Source of the DNA: Neobacillus cucumis
Lineage (GTDB): Bacteria; Bacillota; Bacilli; Bacillales_B; DSM-18226
Reading direction: 5' to 3'
Assembly (NCBI RefSeq): GCF_023715505.1
Contig: NZ_JAMBOH010000003.1
Span: 375,805 to 439,804 of the forward strand
Length of the DNA stretch: 64,000 nt
Each line of letters opens with the position of its first letter. The stretch's first letter is position 1. This document shows, in pieces, positions 46,011 through 56,398 of the stretch. The notes under the pieces were generated by a model. That model did not search any database. It worked only from the letters and a program-made list of their open reading frames with translations, and had not been told where the DNA came from. The position numbers and the translations under genes are program-made.

Positions 46011-46523
46011 TTGATATACCCCTTTAAAGACAAATACCCGTTAATTGCTGAAACCGCATTTATTGCTGATTATGTCACAATAACTGGTGATGTGGAAATT
46101 GGCGAACAGTCCAGTGTCTGGTTTAATTCCGTCATTCGAGGCGATGTTGCCCCAACTAGAATAGGTAATAAGGTTAATATTCAGGATAATTCTATCTTAC
46201 ACCAAAGCCCTAATAACCCGCTAATTTTAGAAGATGAGGTTACGATTGGACATCAGGTCATACTTCACAGCTGTATTGTGAGAAAAAGAGCTTTAGTTGG
46301 CATGGGATCGATCATTCTCGATCAAGCAGAGATTGGAGAAGGTGCCTTTATTGGAGCCGGAAGCCTTGTGCCTCAAGGAAAGAAAATCCCTCCTAATACC
46401 TTAGCATTTGGCAGACCAGCAAAAGTTATTAGGGAATTAACCCCGGAAGACAAAAAAGAAATGGAACGTATTTATACAGAATATGCTGAGAAAGGCCAAT
46501 ATTATAAGTCTTTGCAATCGTAA
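46011..46523 (+). CDS. ytoA: YtoA, gamma-carbonic-anhydrase-like hexapeptide protein
   Basis: 170 residues with a left-handed beta-helix of hexapeptide repeats (IGEQSSVWFN, VIRGDVAPTRIGNKVNIQD). The zinc ligands expected of gamma-class carbonic anhydrases appear as ILHQSP, VTIGHQVILHSC, with His at three sites. TTG start after AAAGGAGCGA. Divergent from ytpA and convergent with asnB through a shared terminator. Activity as carbonic anhydrase is inferred only from the fold. Confidence 0.9.
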   Translation: MIYPFKDKYPLIAETAFIADYVTITGDVEIGEQSSVWFNSVIRGDVAPTRIGNKVNIQDNSILHQSPNNPLILEDEVTIGHQVILHSCIVRKRALVGMGSIILDQAEIGEGAFIGAGSLVPQGKKIPPNTLAFGRPAKVIRELTPEDKKEMERIYTEYAEKGQYYKSLQS

Positions 46524-46532
46524 AGATTAACA

Positions 46533-46559
46533 AAAGCACCCACTTTTTGCGGGTGCTTT
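46533..46559. terminator. Bidirectional terminator between ytoA and asnB
   Basis: AAAGCACCC pairs with GGGTGCTTT around a nine-base loop. Confidence 0.85.
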
Positions 46560-46563
46560 GCTA

Positions 46564-48468
46564 TTAATGCTTTACTGATTGCAATTCTTTTTGCAGGGCA
46601 TAATCACGTTGAAACGTATAGACATTTTCCACATATACCTGATGCCAAACCATAAACATAAGCACGGTCCAAATCTTCCGGCTGTTGTCAGCTTTGCCCT
46701 GACAGTGATCTTCGAGTAAGCCCAAGACATATGATTTATTGATCAGATGGTCTGTGTTGCTTTCACGGATAATCTTTTTCGCCCATTCATTCATTTCATT
46801 TTTTAGCCAATGACGAATTGGGACAGGGAATCCTAACTTCTTACGGTTTAGAACATGCTCAGGGACTACGCCTTCAGCTGCTTTACGTAAAATGTATTTA
46901 GTTGTACCGTTAGCTGTTTTTAGGCTCGTCGGAATTTTCGAGGCCACTTCAAATACTTCTTTATCGAGGAATGGCACCCTTAGTTCTAGTGAATGAGCCA
47001 TTGTCACCCTATCAGCCTTCAGTAAAATATCTCCGCGCATCCAAGTATGGATATCAATATATTGCATCCGGTCTACTGGGTCATAACCTCTTGACTCTTG
47101 ATAAAGCGGCTTGGTTACATCCATATAGTTTAAACCTTCACGGTAAACACTTAATAAATCTCGCTTTTCTGCTTCAGTGAACATCTTGGCATTGCCGATG
47201 TAACGCTCTTCCATTGGAGTAACGCCGCGCTCAATAAAGCTTTTACCCTTCATTCCTTCAGGCATCATCCCGGCAATTCCTCTTAATAGAACTTTACCAA
47301 CCCTAGGGATTTTATTAAATACCTCTAATGACTGCGGCTCCCGGTAGATGTTATAACCGCCGAATAATTCATCCGCTCCTTCGCCTGAAAGCACTACTGT
47401 TACATGTTTACGTGCTTCTTTTGCTACAAAATAAAGAGGTACACAGGCTGGGTCAGCCAATGGATCATCCATATGCCACATGATTTTAGGAATTTCATTC
47501 ATATATTCTTCAGGTGAAATAATGTAACTGATATTTTCAACACCAAGCTTTTCCGCTGTTTCCTTAGCTACATCGATTTCACTGAAGCCGTTATGCTCAA
47601 AACCAACTGAGAAAGTTTTAATAGCAGGATGAAATTCTTTTGCAATCGATGCAATAATAGATGAATCAATTCCACCAGATAGGAAAGACCCTACCGGAAC
47701 GTCACTGCGCATATGCTTTTCGACGGAATCAAACAACACATTGCGAATTTCCTTAATAAAATCGGCTTCTGTTTTCTGGACAGGCTTAAATTGAGCTTTC
47801 CAATACTTTTTCATTTCCATTGGAGCCCCGATTTTTTTGGTAAAATAATGGCCAGGCTCTAACTTTTTAATTCCCTCTGAAAGGGTATCCGGTTCAGGAA
47901 CAAATTGATAGGTCAAGTAATGCTGTAAGGCATCATAATTGAGGACATCATTCTCTAATGCCAGCAAAATGCTCTTTTTCTCAGAAGCAAAAAAGGTTCT
48001 TTCACCATCTTCTAAATAAAAGAATGGTTTAATACCAAATGGATCACGTGCCCCGTAGAGCGTTTGTTCCTGTTTATCCCAAATGACGAATGCGAACATT
48101 CCGCGCAGCTTTTCAACCGCTTTTTCTTTTAAGTGGCTATAAAGTGCAATGATTACTTCTGTATCCGAACTTGTGGCGAATGACAGTCCTTCTTTTAATA
48201 ACTCTTCACGAAGTTCAACATAATTGTAAATTTCACCATTAAAAATAATCCAATAACGCTCGTTCTCATATGTTAGCGGCTGATGACCGCTCTCGATATC
48301 GATAATACTCAACCGGCGGAATCCAAATTGGATATGGTCATCGTAATAAAAACCATCATCATCCGGCCCGCGATGGGTAATTAGATCGTTCATATTTTTA
48401 AATAGTTGTTTTTGTTCATCACTATAGTTTTGTGTTTTGTCGTGTACACAACCGATAAAACCACACAT
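46564..48468 (-). CDS. asnB: Asparagine synthetase (glutamine-hydrolysing) AsnB
   Basis: 634 residues. The ATG at 48468 puts Cys directly after Met (MCGFIGCVHD), giving the glutaminase nucleophile; the frame extends four codons further but would bury that Cys. GxxPGD-type and RGPDD motifs (HRGPDDDGFY), then the ATP pyrophosphatase loop FLSGGIDSSIIASI and SGEGADELFGGY are all present. RBS GGTGAGG six bases before the start. Makes asparagine from aspartate using glutamine. Syntenic next to metK. Confidence 0.97.
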   Translation of the reverse strand: MCGFIGCVHDKTQNYSDEQKQLFKNMNDLITHRGPDDDGFYYDDHIQFGFRRLSIIDIESGHQPLTYENERYWIIFNGEIYNYVELREELLKEGLSFATSSDTEVIIALYSHLKEKAVEKLRGMFAFVIWDKQEQTLYGARDPFGIKPFFYLEDGERTFFASEKKSILLALENDVLNYDALQHYLTYQFVPEPDTLSEGIKKLEPGHYFTKKIGAPMEMKKYWKAQFKPVQKTEADFIKEIRNVLFDSVEKHMRSDVPVGSFLSGGIDSSIIASIAKEFHPAIKTFSVGFEHNGFSEIDVAKETAEKLGVENISYIISPEEYMNEIPKIMWHMDDPLADPACVPLYFVAKEARKHVTVVLSGEGADELFGGYNIYREPQSLEVFNKIPRVGKVLLRGIAGMMPEGMKGKSFIERGVTPMEERYIGNAKMFTEAEKRDLLSVYREGLNYMDVTKPLYQESRGYDPVDRMQYIDIHTWMRGDILLKADRVTMAHSLELRVPFLDKEVFEVASKIPTSLKTANGTTKYILRKAAEGVVPEHVLNRKKLGFPVPIRHWLKNEMNEWAKKIIRESNTDHLINKSYVLGLLEDHCQGKADNSRKIWTVLMFMVWHQVYVENVYTFQRDYALQKELQSVKH

Positions 48469-48775
48469 TATGTACCTCACCTACTCCAATTCATATTAAA
48501 CATCTTCAAAAAACATCTCTCTAATACTACCACTATTATAAAAAAAATGGCACTGTGAACATTAGAAAAATTTAAAACACCACGGGAACTCATTGACTAC
48601 CCTATGTGCACTTTTTTCTCTTTCTCGGTCATCAATAACGTCCATTGACTGCGGACAAATCCGCAATCACCAAAGTTTATCATGTTTAACCTTCATCGCC
48701 AAGTTATCCTTCATTTTTCACTTCTTTGTACCTACCTAAACATAGTTACAAAATCAATTTATGGATGAAACGAAA
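48469..48775. repeat. Gene-free region holding a diverged relic of the 52-bp hairpin array
   Basis: ATTGACTACCC at 48592 and ATTGACTGCGG at 48644 are exactly 52 bases apart. Between them TTTTTTC and GGTCATCAAT occur at the same offsets as TTTTTTC and GGTAGTCAAT in the reverse complement of the 30.2-kb array. After the second copy GCAATCACC echoes the array linker. So this is a reverse-orientation remnant of the same family. The rest of the region has no gene; TGCGGA-caaa-TCCGCA (48648-48663) is a short dyad. Confidence 0.7.
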
Positions 48776-48805
48776 AAGGGAGTTACAATTTGATGCAACT
48801 CCCTT
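48776..48805 (-). terminator. metK terminator
   Basis: AAGGGAGTT and AACTCCCTT form a 9-bp stem; T-run on the minus strand side. Confidence 0.8.
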
Positions 48806-48810
48806 CTTAC

Positions 48811-50010
48811 CTATAGATTTGCTTGCTCTCTTAACGTATCTGCTTTGTCAGTACGCTCCCAAGGAAGATCAATATCTGTACGTCCAAAGTGGCCGTAAGC
48901 AGCTGTTTTCTTGTAGATTGGGCGGCGAAGATCAAGCATTTTAATGATACCAGCTGGACGAAGATCAAAGTTTTGTTCTACTAAAGTAACTAGTTGCTCT
49001 TCATTAACTTTGCCTGTTCCAAATGTATCAACTGAAATAGAAACAGGTCTTGCTACACCAATTGCATATGCAAGCTGAACTTCTACCTTATCTGCCAAGC
49101 CTGCAGCCACAATATTTTTGGCTACATAACGAGCCGCATATGCCGCTGAACGGTCAACCTTTGTTGGATCTTTACCAGAGAATGCACCGCCGCCATGACG
49201 AGCATATCCGCCATAAGTGTCCACAATGATTTTACGGCCTGTTAATCCTGCATCACCTTGCGGCCCGCCGATAACGAAACGGCCTGTTGGGTTAATAAAA
49301 TATTTAGTGTTTTCATCAATCAGTTCTTTTGGAACAACAGGATTGATAACATATTCCTTCACGTTACGCTGAATTTGCTCCAATGAAATTTCTGGGTGGT
49401 GCTGCGTTGATATGACAATCGTATCAATTCGAACAGGTTTATCATTCTCGTCATATTCAACAGTTACTTGTGTTTTTCCGTCCGGACGCAGATAAGGCAG
49501 TAAATCCTCTTTCCGTACTTCCGTCAATCGGCGGGCAAGTTTGTGCGCAAGTGAAATCGGTAGAGGCATAAGCTCTTTTGTTTCATTACAAGCAAAACCA
49601 AACATTAAACCTTGGTCCCCTGCACCGATTGCTTCAATTTGTTCCTCTGACATTTGACCTTCACGAGCTTCAAGGGCTTGGTTAACGCCCATTGCAATAT
49701 CAGGAGATTGTTCATCAATAGAAGTTAAAACCGCACAAGTTTCGGAGTCAAAACCATATTTAGCACGATTATAACCGATCCCTTTGATTGTTTCACGAAC
49801 GATTTTAGGAATATCTACATAAGTGGATGTCGTGATTTCTCCTGCTACTAGAACTAATCCTGTTGTTACTGAAGTTTCAGCAGCAACTCGAGCATTAGCA
49901 TCTTTCGCTAAAATTGCATCTAAAATGGAATCAGAAATTTGGTCACAAATCTTGTCAGGATGACCTTCGGTTACTGATTCAGAAGTAAACAAACGACGTT
50001 TTGTTGACAT
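48811..50010 (-). CDS. metK: S-adenosylmethionine synthetase MetK
   Basis: Makes S-adenosylmethionine from methionine and ATP. 399 residues. Signatures [19 protein letters not shown] (N-terminal), [12 protein letters not shown] (hexapeptide) and [16 protein letters not shown] (nonapeptide) are present. RBS AAGGAGG before the ATG. An S-box riboswitch lies upstream, so expression should fall when S-adenosylmethionine is abundant. Divergent from pckA. Confidence 0.98.
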   Translation of the reverse strand: MSTKRRLFTSESVTEGHPDKICDQISDSILDAILAKDANARVAAETSVTTGLVLVAGEITTSTYVDIPKIVRETIKGIGYNRAKYGFDSETCAVLTSIDEQSPDIAMGVNQALEAREGQMSEEQIEAIGAGDQGLMFGFACNETKELMPLPISLAHKLARRLTEVRKEDLLPYLRPDGKTQVTVEYDENDKPVRIDTIVISTQHHPEISLEQIQRNVKEYVINPVVPKELIDENTKYFINPTGRFVIGGPQGDAGLTGRKIIVDTYGGYARHGGGAFSGKDPTKVDRSAAYAARYVAKNIVAAGLADKVEVQLAYAIGVARPVSISVDTFGTGKVNEEQLVTLVEQNFDLRPAGIIKMLDLRRPIYKKTAAYGHFGRTDIDLPWERTDKADTLREQANL

Positions 50011-50264
50011 CTGAATTCCTCCTTATTATGGAATAAAGTGAGGTTAGCTGTATGGGTTTTATGTATACCTGCCTTTTAACCTCGAATTGATACGGAACTC
50101 ATTCCCTTAGTAGTATGAAATAAACATGGGATTATTATTATAGAATTGTAAAAGTGCCTTGGTGCTTGAACCAGACTATTTTCACATTTCGTTTTAAATC
50201 CCCTGGCAGTTTATACGATGGAATAAAAAGTACATATGTAGCAAGCACGTAAAAACAACAAAAA

Positions 50265-50462
50265 ACCTTTCCATCCAATGAGGAAAGGTTGATAGCAAAA
50301 GTTCTGCGTGCCTTTCACTCTTATCGTTCAAGGTCAAGCCTTGCTTCAGGTTTAGCACCTTTGCCCGAAATAGGGGATTCAACTAAAATCCGATTTTTCG
50401 TTTGCAGGTTGCTGGGTTTCATAGGGCCTGTCCCTCCACCAGCTCGGGATAAGAGAGTATCC
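50265..50462 (-). promoter_or_regulatory. SAM-I (S-box) riboswitch upstream of metK
   Basis: Read on the minus strand: CTCTTATCCCGAGCTGGTGG (P1/P2 5' side), GGGACAGGCCCTATGAAACC, CAGCAACC, AAGGTGCTAA and the closing GATAAGAG, the full S-box consensus. A terminator (AACCTTTCC with GGAAAGGTT, then TTTTTTG, 50265-50292) follows. About 255 bases of untranslated leader remain between the terminator and metK. Confidence 0.95.
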
Positions 50463-50652
50463 GTTCAAAGGTAAATCATAACCTACTATTTCAAACAATG
50501 TCAATCAATTTTTATCAAATTTTTCCTTAAAAGAGTGAATTGTTACTTTAGATCATCTTATTACTTCCTCTTATTGAGTAATCATTATTCCGGGACTATT
50601 TTCTTATCACAGAATAAATTCTTAAATATTCACATAATTTTATTTATTAGTA

Positions 50653-50680
50653 TAGACTATTAAAATCAATGTGTTATACT
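50653..50680 (+). promoter_or_regulatory. pckA promoter
   Basis: TAGACT and TATACT are 16 bases apart, with the -10 about 40 bases before the pckA start. The -35 match is weak. Confidence 0.45.
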
Positions 50681-50718
50681 ATTGAACAAATAATCAATGT
50701 AAAGGAAGGTTTCAGTCA

Positions 50719-52305
50719 ATGAATTCTGTTCATATTCCAACCGAATTAAAGCACTTGTTACAAGAAAGTCATGTCCAGGTTCAACTATCCGTTCCCCAAT
50801 TAGTCGAAAAGGTTTTAAGAAGAAATGAAGGAACTCTAACTTCCACCGGCGCGGTCAGTGTTTCCACAGGTAAATATACTGGACGCTCCCCACAGGATAA
50901 ATTTATTGTTATGGAAGAGTCTACTAAGTCAAAAGTTGCGTGGGGCTCAACAAACCAGCCAATCTCGGAGAAAGCTTTTACGAAACTTTATCATAAAATG
51001 CTCGATTACTTAAGACAACAAAATGAGATTTTTGTGTTCAAGGGCTTTGCCGGAGCAGATAAAAAGTCCCAACTGCCCATTCAAGTAATCAATGAACTAG
51101 CTTGGCAAAATCTATTTGCTCATCAAATATTTATCCGCCCAACAGAAGAAGAATTGCTGACACATGATGCAGGGTTTACAGTCATTTCCGCACCCAATTT
51201 TAAAGCGGACCCAGTAATGGATGGAACCAATTCTGAAACCTTTATTATCATTTCTTTTGAAAAAAGAACTGTATTAATTGGCGGCACAGAATACGCCGGG
51301 GAAATGAAAAAGTCTATCTTTTCTGTCATGAATTATTTACTGCCGGAAAATAATATTTTCTCCATGCATTGTTCAGCTAACGTTGGAATCGAGGGAGATG
51401 TGGCTTTATTCTTTGGATTGTCCGGAACAGGAAAGACTACTCTTTCAGCAGATCCAAATCGCCGCTTAATTGGGGATGATGAACACGGCTGGTCATCTAA
51501 TGGGGTCTTTAATATTGAAGGCGGCTGTTATGCCAAGTGCATTAATCTTTCCTATGAAAAGGAACCGCAAATTTTTGATGCAATTCGGTTTGGTACCGTT
51601 CTGGAAAACGTAGTCCTGAATTTGGAGTCAAGAATTCCTGATTATGATGACGGCACCCTGACGGAAAATACGAGGGCTGCCTATCCGATGGAAGCAATTG
51701 ATAATATCATCGAGCCAAGTATTGCTGGTCACCCTAATACGATTGTCTTTTTAACAGCAGATGCCTTTGGAGTGTTGCCGCCGATTGCAAAGTTAACAAA
51801 AGAACAGGCTATGTATCACTTTTTAAGCGGGTATACTTCTAAGCTTGCCGGAACGGAACGCGGTGTTACATCTCCGGAAGCGACTTTCTCAACATGCTTT
51901 GGTGCACCGTTCCTTCCACTTCCAGCAACACGCTATGCGGAAATGCTCGGCGAAAAAATTCTAGAGCATAACGTGAATGTCTTTTTAGTCAATACAGGCT
52001 GGACAGGCGGAGAATATGGGATTGGAAACAGAATGAAGTTATCCTATACACGAGCAATGGTGCAGGCAGCCCTAGAGGGAGAACTGAACCTTGTTGAGAC
52101 TGTAAAAGATAAAATATTTGGTCTCAATATACCTGTTCATGTTGCAGGAGTTCCAGATGAGGTACTTCAACCGAACAAAACTTGGGCAGACCAACAGGCT
52201 TATGAGAAAAAAGCAAAGGAATTAGCGGCGAAATTCCATGAAAACTTTAAAAAGTTCGCCGATGTCCCTGCAGAAATCGAAAAACAAGGCGGACCACTCA
52301 AATAG
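50719..52305 (+). CDS. pckA: Phosphoenolpyruvate carboxykinase (ATP) PckA
   Basis: Converts oxaloacetate to phosphoenolpyruvate for gluconeogenesis. 528 residues. Conserved substrate segment [11 protein letters not shown] near the N terminus, the P-loop [15 protein letters not shown] (near 230-244), the metal-binding [10 protein letters not shown], and [12 protein letters not shown] are typical of the ATP-dependent type. RBS AAAGGAAGG before the ATG. It is followed by a dispersed repeat and a terminator. Confidence 0.98.
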   Translation: MNSVHIPTELKHLLQESHVQVQLSVPQLVEKVLRRNEGTLTSTGAVSVSTGKYTGRSPQDKFIVMEESTKSKVAWGSTNQPISEKAFTKLYHKMLDYLRQQNEIFVFKGFAGADKKSQLPIQVINELAWQNLFAHQIFIRPTEEELLTHDAGFTVISAPNFKADPVMDGTNSETFIIISFEKRTVLIGGTEYAGEMKKSIFSVMNYLLPENNIFSMHCSANVGIEGDVALFFGLSGTGKTTLSADPNRRLIGDDEHGWSSNGVFNIEGGCYAKCINLSYEKEPQIFDAIRFGTVLENVVLNLESRIPDYDDGTLTENTRAAYPMEAIDNIIEPSIAGHPNTIVFLTADAFGVLPPIAKLTKEQAMYHFLSGYTSKLAGTERGVTSPEATFSTCFGAPFLPLPATRYAEMLGEKILEHNVNVFLVNTGWTGGEYGIGNRMKLSYTRAMVQAALEGELNLVETVKDKIFGLNIPVHVAGVPDEVLQPNKTWADQQAYEKKAKELAAKFHENFKKFADVPAEIEKQGGPLK

Positions 52306-52313
52306 TTCCACTA

Positions 52314-52508
52314 AGAAAAGGCAAGGCGTCAGCCTATCGGCGACAAGCACAAGACGAGCCGGCTAAAAGGTTGTTCTTTAACCTTTTGGACCGTTTGATC
52401 TAAATGTGGAGGCGACTGTTCTGGGACGTAGGCATAAGCTTGTGACCTCGAGCCGATGGCGCCTAGAGCTGGACAATTCTCAAAATAAAACCTTTTATAC
52501 TTTCTTAT
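52314..52508. repeat. Dispersed palindromic repeat, copy B
   Basis: Starts AAGAAAAGGCAAGGCG and ends GGCGCCTAGAGCTGGACAATT followed by a tail (CTCAAAA, then CCTTTTATACTTTCTTAT) that is nearly the same as the tail of the copy at 63.5 kb. It contains ACAAGCACAAGACGAG, the same internal block as in the other copies, and a central hairpin (AAAAGGTT with AACCTTTT). Confidence 0.75.
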
Positions 52509-52516
52509 CTCATAGG

Positions 52517-52550
52517 AAAACCCATATCATTCGCGATATGGGCTTTTCTT
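52517..52550 (+). terminator. pckA-side terminator
   Basis: CCCATATC pairs with GATATGGG around attcgc, followed by CTTTTCTTT. Confidence 0.75.
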
Positions 52551-52588
52551 TCCTGCACTATTTTAAAAAAGGAAGTATATCTACAAGT

Positions 52589-52831
52589 TTAATTCGTAGT
52601 ATTTAAGGATACTAATTGATAGGTTAAGGTTGTGGTATTTTTTTGCCATTCCACTTTTTTTATTAGCGCGGTTCCACTTGAATCACATTCGATTGTTTTT
52701 TTGACATCAATCGGAATTTCAATAGGGTAAAGTCTATATCCTTCTTTCACTAACTCAAAAAGATTCTCCTCTATCCTTTGCTCCCTGCCTTTAGTCACAA
52801 TCATCGTATTCATTTCAAGAGGCATACCCAT
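52589..52831 (-). CDS. ytmB: YtmB (DUF2584) protein
   Basis: 80 residues. MGMPLEMNTMIVTKGREQRI, LFELVKEGYRLYPIEIPIDV and the C-terminal beta strands match the YtmB/DUF2584 family. Its position between pckA and ytmA is the same as in B. subtilis. Function unknown. It runs into ytmA's neighbourhood on the same strand with about 37 bases between. Confidence 0.88.
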   Translation of the reverse strand: MGMPLEMNTMIVTKGREQRIEENLFELVKEGYRLYPIEIPIDVKKTIECDSSGTALIKKVEWQKNTTTLTYQLVSLNTTN

Positions 52832-52868
52832 ACATATCCGCTCCTCCGCTTATATTACCTTTATTTTA

Positions 52869-53660
52869 TCATCTTTTAGACTGATTTTTCATCCACTTTG
52901 ATAAATCATGTACCACTTTTCTGTTTACGGCCGGGGGAAAATAGTGGGTAAACTCTTCAAAGTACCAGCATTCTACTGATTTATCTAGTGATCTCAGTCT
53001 GTTTTCCAGCCGATGAGCGTGCTCCACTGACACATTTTGATCCTTTACTCCATGAATAATAAGGATGGCGGCTTCCATTTTATCTAGCTCATAAAGGGCG
53101 GTTCTTTCTTTATATCGTTCCGGGTACTTATCAGGTGTACCTCCAATCACCCTTTTCATCATTCTCCGTAAATCTTTTCGTTCCCTATACGTTAGGGTCA
53201 TATCACTCACGCCCCCCCAGGTCACGATAGAGGCCGCTTCTGGAAATTGGATTCCCGTCCATAAGGCCATAACACCGCCGCGTGAAAAGCCAAAGACATG
53301 AATATCCCGTACCCTTGGAAGTGATTTCAAAAGTTGATAGGCAGCATATGCATCTTCTTTGTCTTCCCCAGCAAAATCTTCATTCCCTTCTCCCCCTTGG
53401 TTTCCCCGATAATAAGGGGCAAAAACAATAAAACCTTCTGAGGCAAACTGGGCAATTCTTGCCGGCCTTACCTTCCCGACGTTCTTAATTCCGCCTCTTA
53501 AATAAAGGAACCCGTCCAGATTTCCTTCATGAATGGGTTCTGCAAGCATCCCCTTTACTTTTAGCCCGTTTGAGAGATAGGTAATGACTTTTAATTCCAC
53601 ATTTGGATTAGGAGACGGAAATCGATTGATTTCTAGGATTTTGCCATTATTTATGTTCAT
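52869..53660 (-). CDS. ytmA: YtmA, alpha/beta hydrolase (S9-like)
   Basis: 263 residues. The nucleophile elbow is HVFGFSRGGVMALW (Ser near 148), with YLRGG (oxyanion), and the catalytic Asp and His in IIHGVKDQNVSVEHA and FEEFTHYFPP. It resembles the catalytic domain of prolyl-oligopeptidase-like hydrolases without the propeller. Substrate unknown. Upstream of ytmB, divergent from the ytlA operon. Confidence 0.88.
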   Translation of the reverse strand: MNINNGKILEINRFPSPNPNVELKVITYLSNGLKVKGMLAEPIHEGNLDGFLYLRGGIKNVGKVRPARIAQFASEGFIVFAPYYRGNQGGEGNEDFAGEDKEDAYAAYQLLKSLPRVRDIHVFGFSRGGVMALWTGIQFPEAASIVTWGGVSDMTLTYRERKDLRRMMKRVIGGTPDKYPERYKERTALYELDKMEAAILIIHGVKDQNVSVEHAHRLENRLRSLDKSVECWYFEEFTHYFPPAVNRKVVHDLSKWMKNQSKR

Positions 53661-53789
53661 CTAGGTCCATCCTTTATAGCATTTTTAAATTAAATGTAAC
53701 TGGGCATTCACACATTTTTCTTCCCTACATACGATATCTTAGGCAAAACGCCCAGATTTATGAACGTGCATTAAAGGGGGTAATTATTT

Positions 53790-54806
53790 ATGAAAAAGTG
53801 GGTAAAAATGAGTTTCTCTTTACTTCTCATAAGTGTTCTTATGATTTCATTGGCAGCTTGTAATAGCGATTCGCAGCCAAAAACAAAAAAATTAGAAAAG
53901 GTACGAATTGCGGAAGTGACTCGGTCGATATTCTACGCCCCGCAATATGTAGCCCTTGCAAAAGGATTTTTCAAGGATGAGGGGTTAGATGTGACCTTAA
54001 CCACTACTCCTGGCGGCGATAAGACGATGACAACCTTAATTTCAGGCGGAGCAGATATCGCTCTTGTTGGTTCAGAAACATCGATTTATGTTTACGCACA
54101 AGGGTCCAATGATCCGGTCATTAATTTTGCGCAGCTTACCCAGACTGATGGAACGTTCCTCGTGGCCAGAAATAAAATTGATCATTTTTCATGGGATTTA
54201 TTAAAAGGGAAAACATTCCTTGGCCAGCGCAAGGGCGGCATGCCACAAATGGTTGGTGAATTTGTGTTAAAAAAACATGGAATTGACCCGCATAAGGACC
54301 TCAATTTAATTCAGAATGTTGATTATGCAAATATAGCCAACGCCTTTGCATCCGGAACAGGCGAATTTGTACAGCTGTTTGAACCAACAGCCAGCATTTT
54401 TGAAAAACAAGGAAAAGGCTACATTGTTGCATCCTTTGGTAAAGAATCAGGCCATGTACCTTATACCACCTTTATGGCGAAACAAAGTTATATAAAAGAA
54501 AATAGTAATACTGTGAAAAAATTCACAAGAGCAATCTATAAAGCACAGCAGTGGGTAGATACGCATAGTTCTGAAGAAGTGGCCAAAGCTGTTATGACCT
54601 ATTTCCCAGATACCGATATAGATATTATGACAACAGTTGTAAATCGTTATAAAAGCCAAGGCTCCTTTGCAACAGACCCTATTTTGGACGAAGAAGAATG
54701 GAACAATCTCCAAAACATCATGAAAGAAGCCGGTGAGCTTCCGAAAGAAGTAGACTATAAAACGCTTGTTAATACAAAAATGGCTCAGGATGTTATGAAA
54801 AAATAA
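53790..54806 (+). CDS. ytlA: YtlA, substrate-binding lipoprotein of an NMT1/TauA-type ABC importer
   Basis: 338 residues with a lipoprotein signal peptide (hydrophobic 8-20, lipobox LAAC, Cys24). The mature part is an NMT1/THI5-like binding protein (VTRSIFYAPQYVALAKGFFKDEGLDV). Such proteins bind sulfonates, thiamine pyrimidine precursors or similar. It is the first gene of an ABC operon with ytlC and ytlD. RBS AAAGGGGG before ATG. Confidence 0.9.
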   Translation: MKKWVKMSFSLLLISVLMISLAACNSDSQPKTKKLEKVRIAEVTRSIFYAPQYVALAKGFFKDEGLDVTLTTTPGGDKTMTTLISGGADIALVGSETSIYVYAQGSNDPVINFAQLTQTDGTFLVARNKIDHFSWDLLKGKTFLGQRKGGMPQMVGEFVLKKHGIDPHKDLNLIQNVDYANIANAFASGTGEFVQLFEPTASIFEKQGKGYIVASFGKESGHVPYTTFMAKQSYIKENSNTVKKFTRAIYKAQQWVDTHSSEEVAKAVMTYFPDTDIDIMTTVVNRYKSQGSFATDPILDEEEWNNLQNIMKEAGELPKEVDYKTLVNTKMAQDVMKK

Positions 54807-54828
54807 TTTGGAAAGGGAGGCCGGTATC

Positions 54829-55605
54829 ATGAGCTTCTTGCAGGTTCAAGATATTCATCACACTTATTTCACTAAAGCCTCTGTCACCACGGCCCTCTCC
54901 GATATTTCACTAACTGTTGAGGAGGGAGAGTTTGTCTCCTTCCTCGGCCCAAGTGGCTGTGGAAAGACCACTCTGCTCTCGATCATATCGAGCTTACTCA
55001 AACCAACCGAAGGGACTGTCCTGTTAGAAAACAAGCCTGTTTCCACCTCTAAGAATCAAATTGGCTATATGCTCCAGCAGGATTATTTGTTTCCTTGGAA
55101 AACGATTGAAGAAAATATATTATTAGGCCTTAAGTTATCAAAACGGCTAAATGAAAAAACAAAGTTTGCAGCACTAAGCTTACTAAGCCAAATCGGCTTA
55201 AAGGGTGTAGAAAAACACCTGCCTAAGCAATTATCAGGCGGAATGAGACAGAGGGCCGCACTCGTGCGAACCCTGGCAACAGAACCAAAGCTGCTGATGC
55301 TTGACGAGCCATTTTCTGCTCTCGATTATCAAACCAAGCTAAAGCTAGAGGATTTAGTTTCACGGACCTTGGATGAGTTTGGAAAAACAGCTATCCTTGT
55401 TACCCATGATATTGGCGAAGCAATTGCTATGAGCGACCGCATCTTTTTATTTTCATCAAAACCCGGAAAAATCCACAAGATTTTTGAAATGCCGGAAGAG
55501 CTTAAGAGGATTTCTCCTTTCGAGGCGAGAAACCATGAAGCATTCCAAAGTATCTTTCAATTGATATGGAAGGAGTTGGAGTCTCTTGAGCCAAGAAAAG
55601 ACTAG
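54829..55605 (+). CDS. ytlC: YtlC, ABC importer ATPase
   Basis: 258 residues. Walker [15 protein letters not shown] (about 42-55), Q-loop [10 protein letters not shown], signature [11 protein letters not shown] and Walker [13 protein letters not shown] are all intact. The ATG at 54829 follows AAAGGGAGG; the longer frame to 54808 has no site. SsuB/TauB-type subunit of the importer whose binding protein is just upstream. Overlaps ytlD by 20 bases. Confidence 0.93.
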   Translation: MSFLQVQDIHHTYFTKASVTTALSDISLTVEEGEFVSFLGPSGCGKTTLLSIISSLLKPTEGTVLLENKPVSTSKNQIGYMLQQDYLFPWKTIEENILLGLKLSKRLNEKTKFAALSLLSQIGLKGVEKHLPKQLSGGMRQRAALVRTLATEPKLLMLDEPFSALDYQTKLKLEDLVSRTLDEFGKTAILVTHDIGEAIAMSDRIFLFSSKPGKIHKIFEMPEELKRISPFEARNHEAFQSIFQLIWKELESLEPRKD

Positions 55606-56392
55606 AGTTGAACTCCTCCATAAAAAATATTTGAGATCTTTAAAAGTCGAAAAAAGATGGGTGCGTTTTTATCAACTGATTATTTTCCTGTTCTTATTTT
55701 TGAGTTGGGAATTTTTTAGCAGGATGCAGTGGATTGACCCGCTCCTTTTTAGTTCCCCTTCAAAAATTTGGGCCCTATTTATTGAGAAAATGCAAGACGG
55801 CTCCTTACTAACGAATTTAGAGGCTACTTTAATAGAAACGATCATTGGCTTTATTGTTAGCACCATCCTCGGTGTCATTATCGCCGCCGTTCTCTGGTGG
55901 TCTCCTATGGTTTCCAAAATACTTGACCCATATCTAGTTATTTTTAATGCAATGCCCAAAGTTGCTTTAGGACCAGTCATCATTGTCGCTCTTAGTCCAG
56001 GATATACGTCGATTATCGCTAATGGTGTGATTATATCTGTTATTATAACAGCGCTTGTCGTGTATACATCCTTTAAAGAAGTGGACTCCAACTATCTAAG
56101 GGTCCTTCAAACCTTCGGAGCAACACGTGTTCAATGCTTTAAGGAAGCCATCTTGCCGGCCAGCTTCCCTGCGATTATTTCCACATTAAAGGTGAATGTT
56201 GGGCTATCATGGGTAGGAGTCATTGTTGGCGAATTCCTTGTATCAACAAAAGGGCTTGGATACCTAATCATTTATGGATTCCAAGTATTTAATTTTACGC
56301 TTGTTTTCTTATCTCTCTTGGTGATCGCTGTATTTGCCACGATTATGTATCAGCTCGTAGATGTATTAGAAAAGAAATTAATTAAAGAATAG
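55586..56392 (+). CDS. ytlD: YtlD, ABC importer permease
   Basis: 268 residues, about six hydrophobic segments, with the SsuC/TauC-type EAA loop ([23 protein letters not shown]). TTG start at 55586 after AAGGAGTTGGAG, inside the end of ytlC. Completes the importer with ytlA and ytlC. It is convergent with ytkD. Confidence 0.9.
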   Translation: MSQEKTRVELLHKKYLRSLKVEKRWVRFYQLIIFLFLFLSWEFFSRMQWIDPLLFSSPSKIWALFIEKMQDGSLLTNLEATLIETIIGFIVSTILGVIIAAVLWWSPMVSKILDPYLVIFNAMPKVALGPVIIVALSPGYTSIIANGVIISVIITALVVYTSFKEVDSNYLRVLQTFGATRVQCFKEAILPASFPAIISTLKVNVGLSWVGVIVGEFLVSTKGLGYLIIYGFQVFNFTLVFLSLLVIAVFATIMYQLVDVLEKKLIKE

Positions 56393-56398
56393 CAGGGG

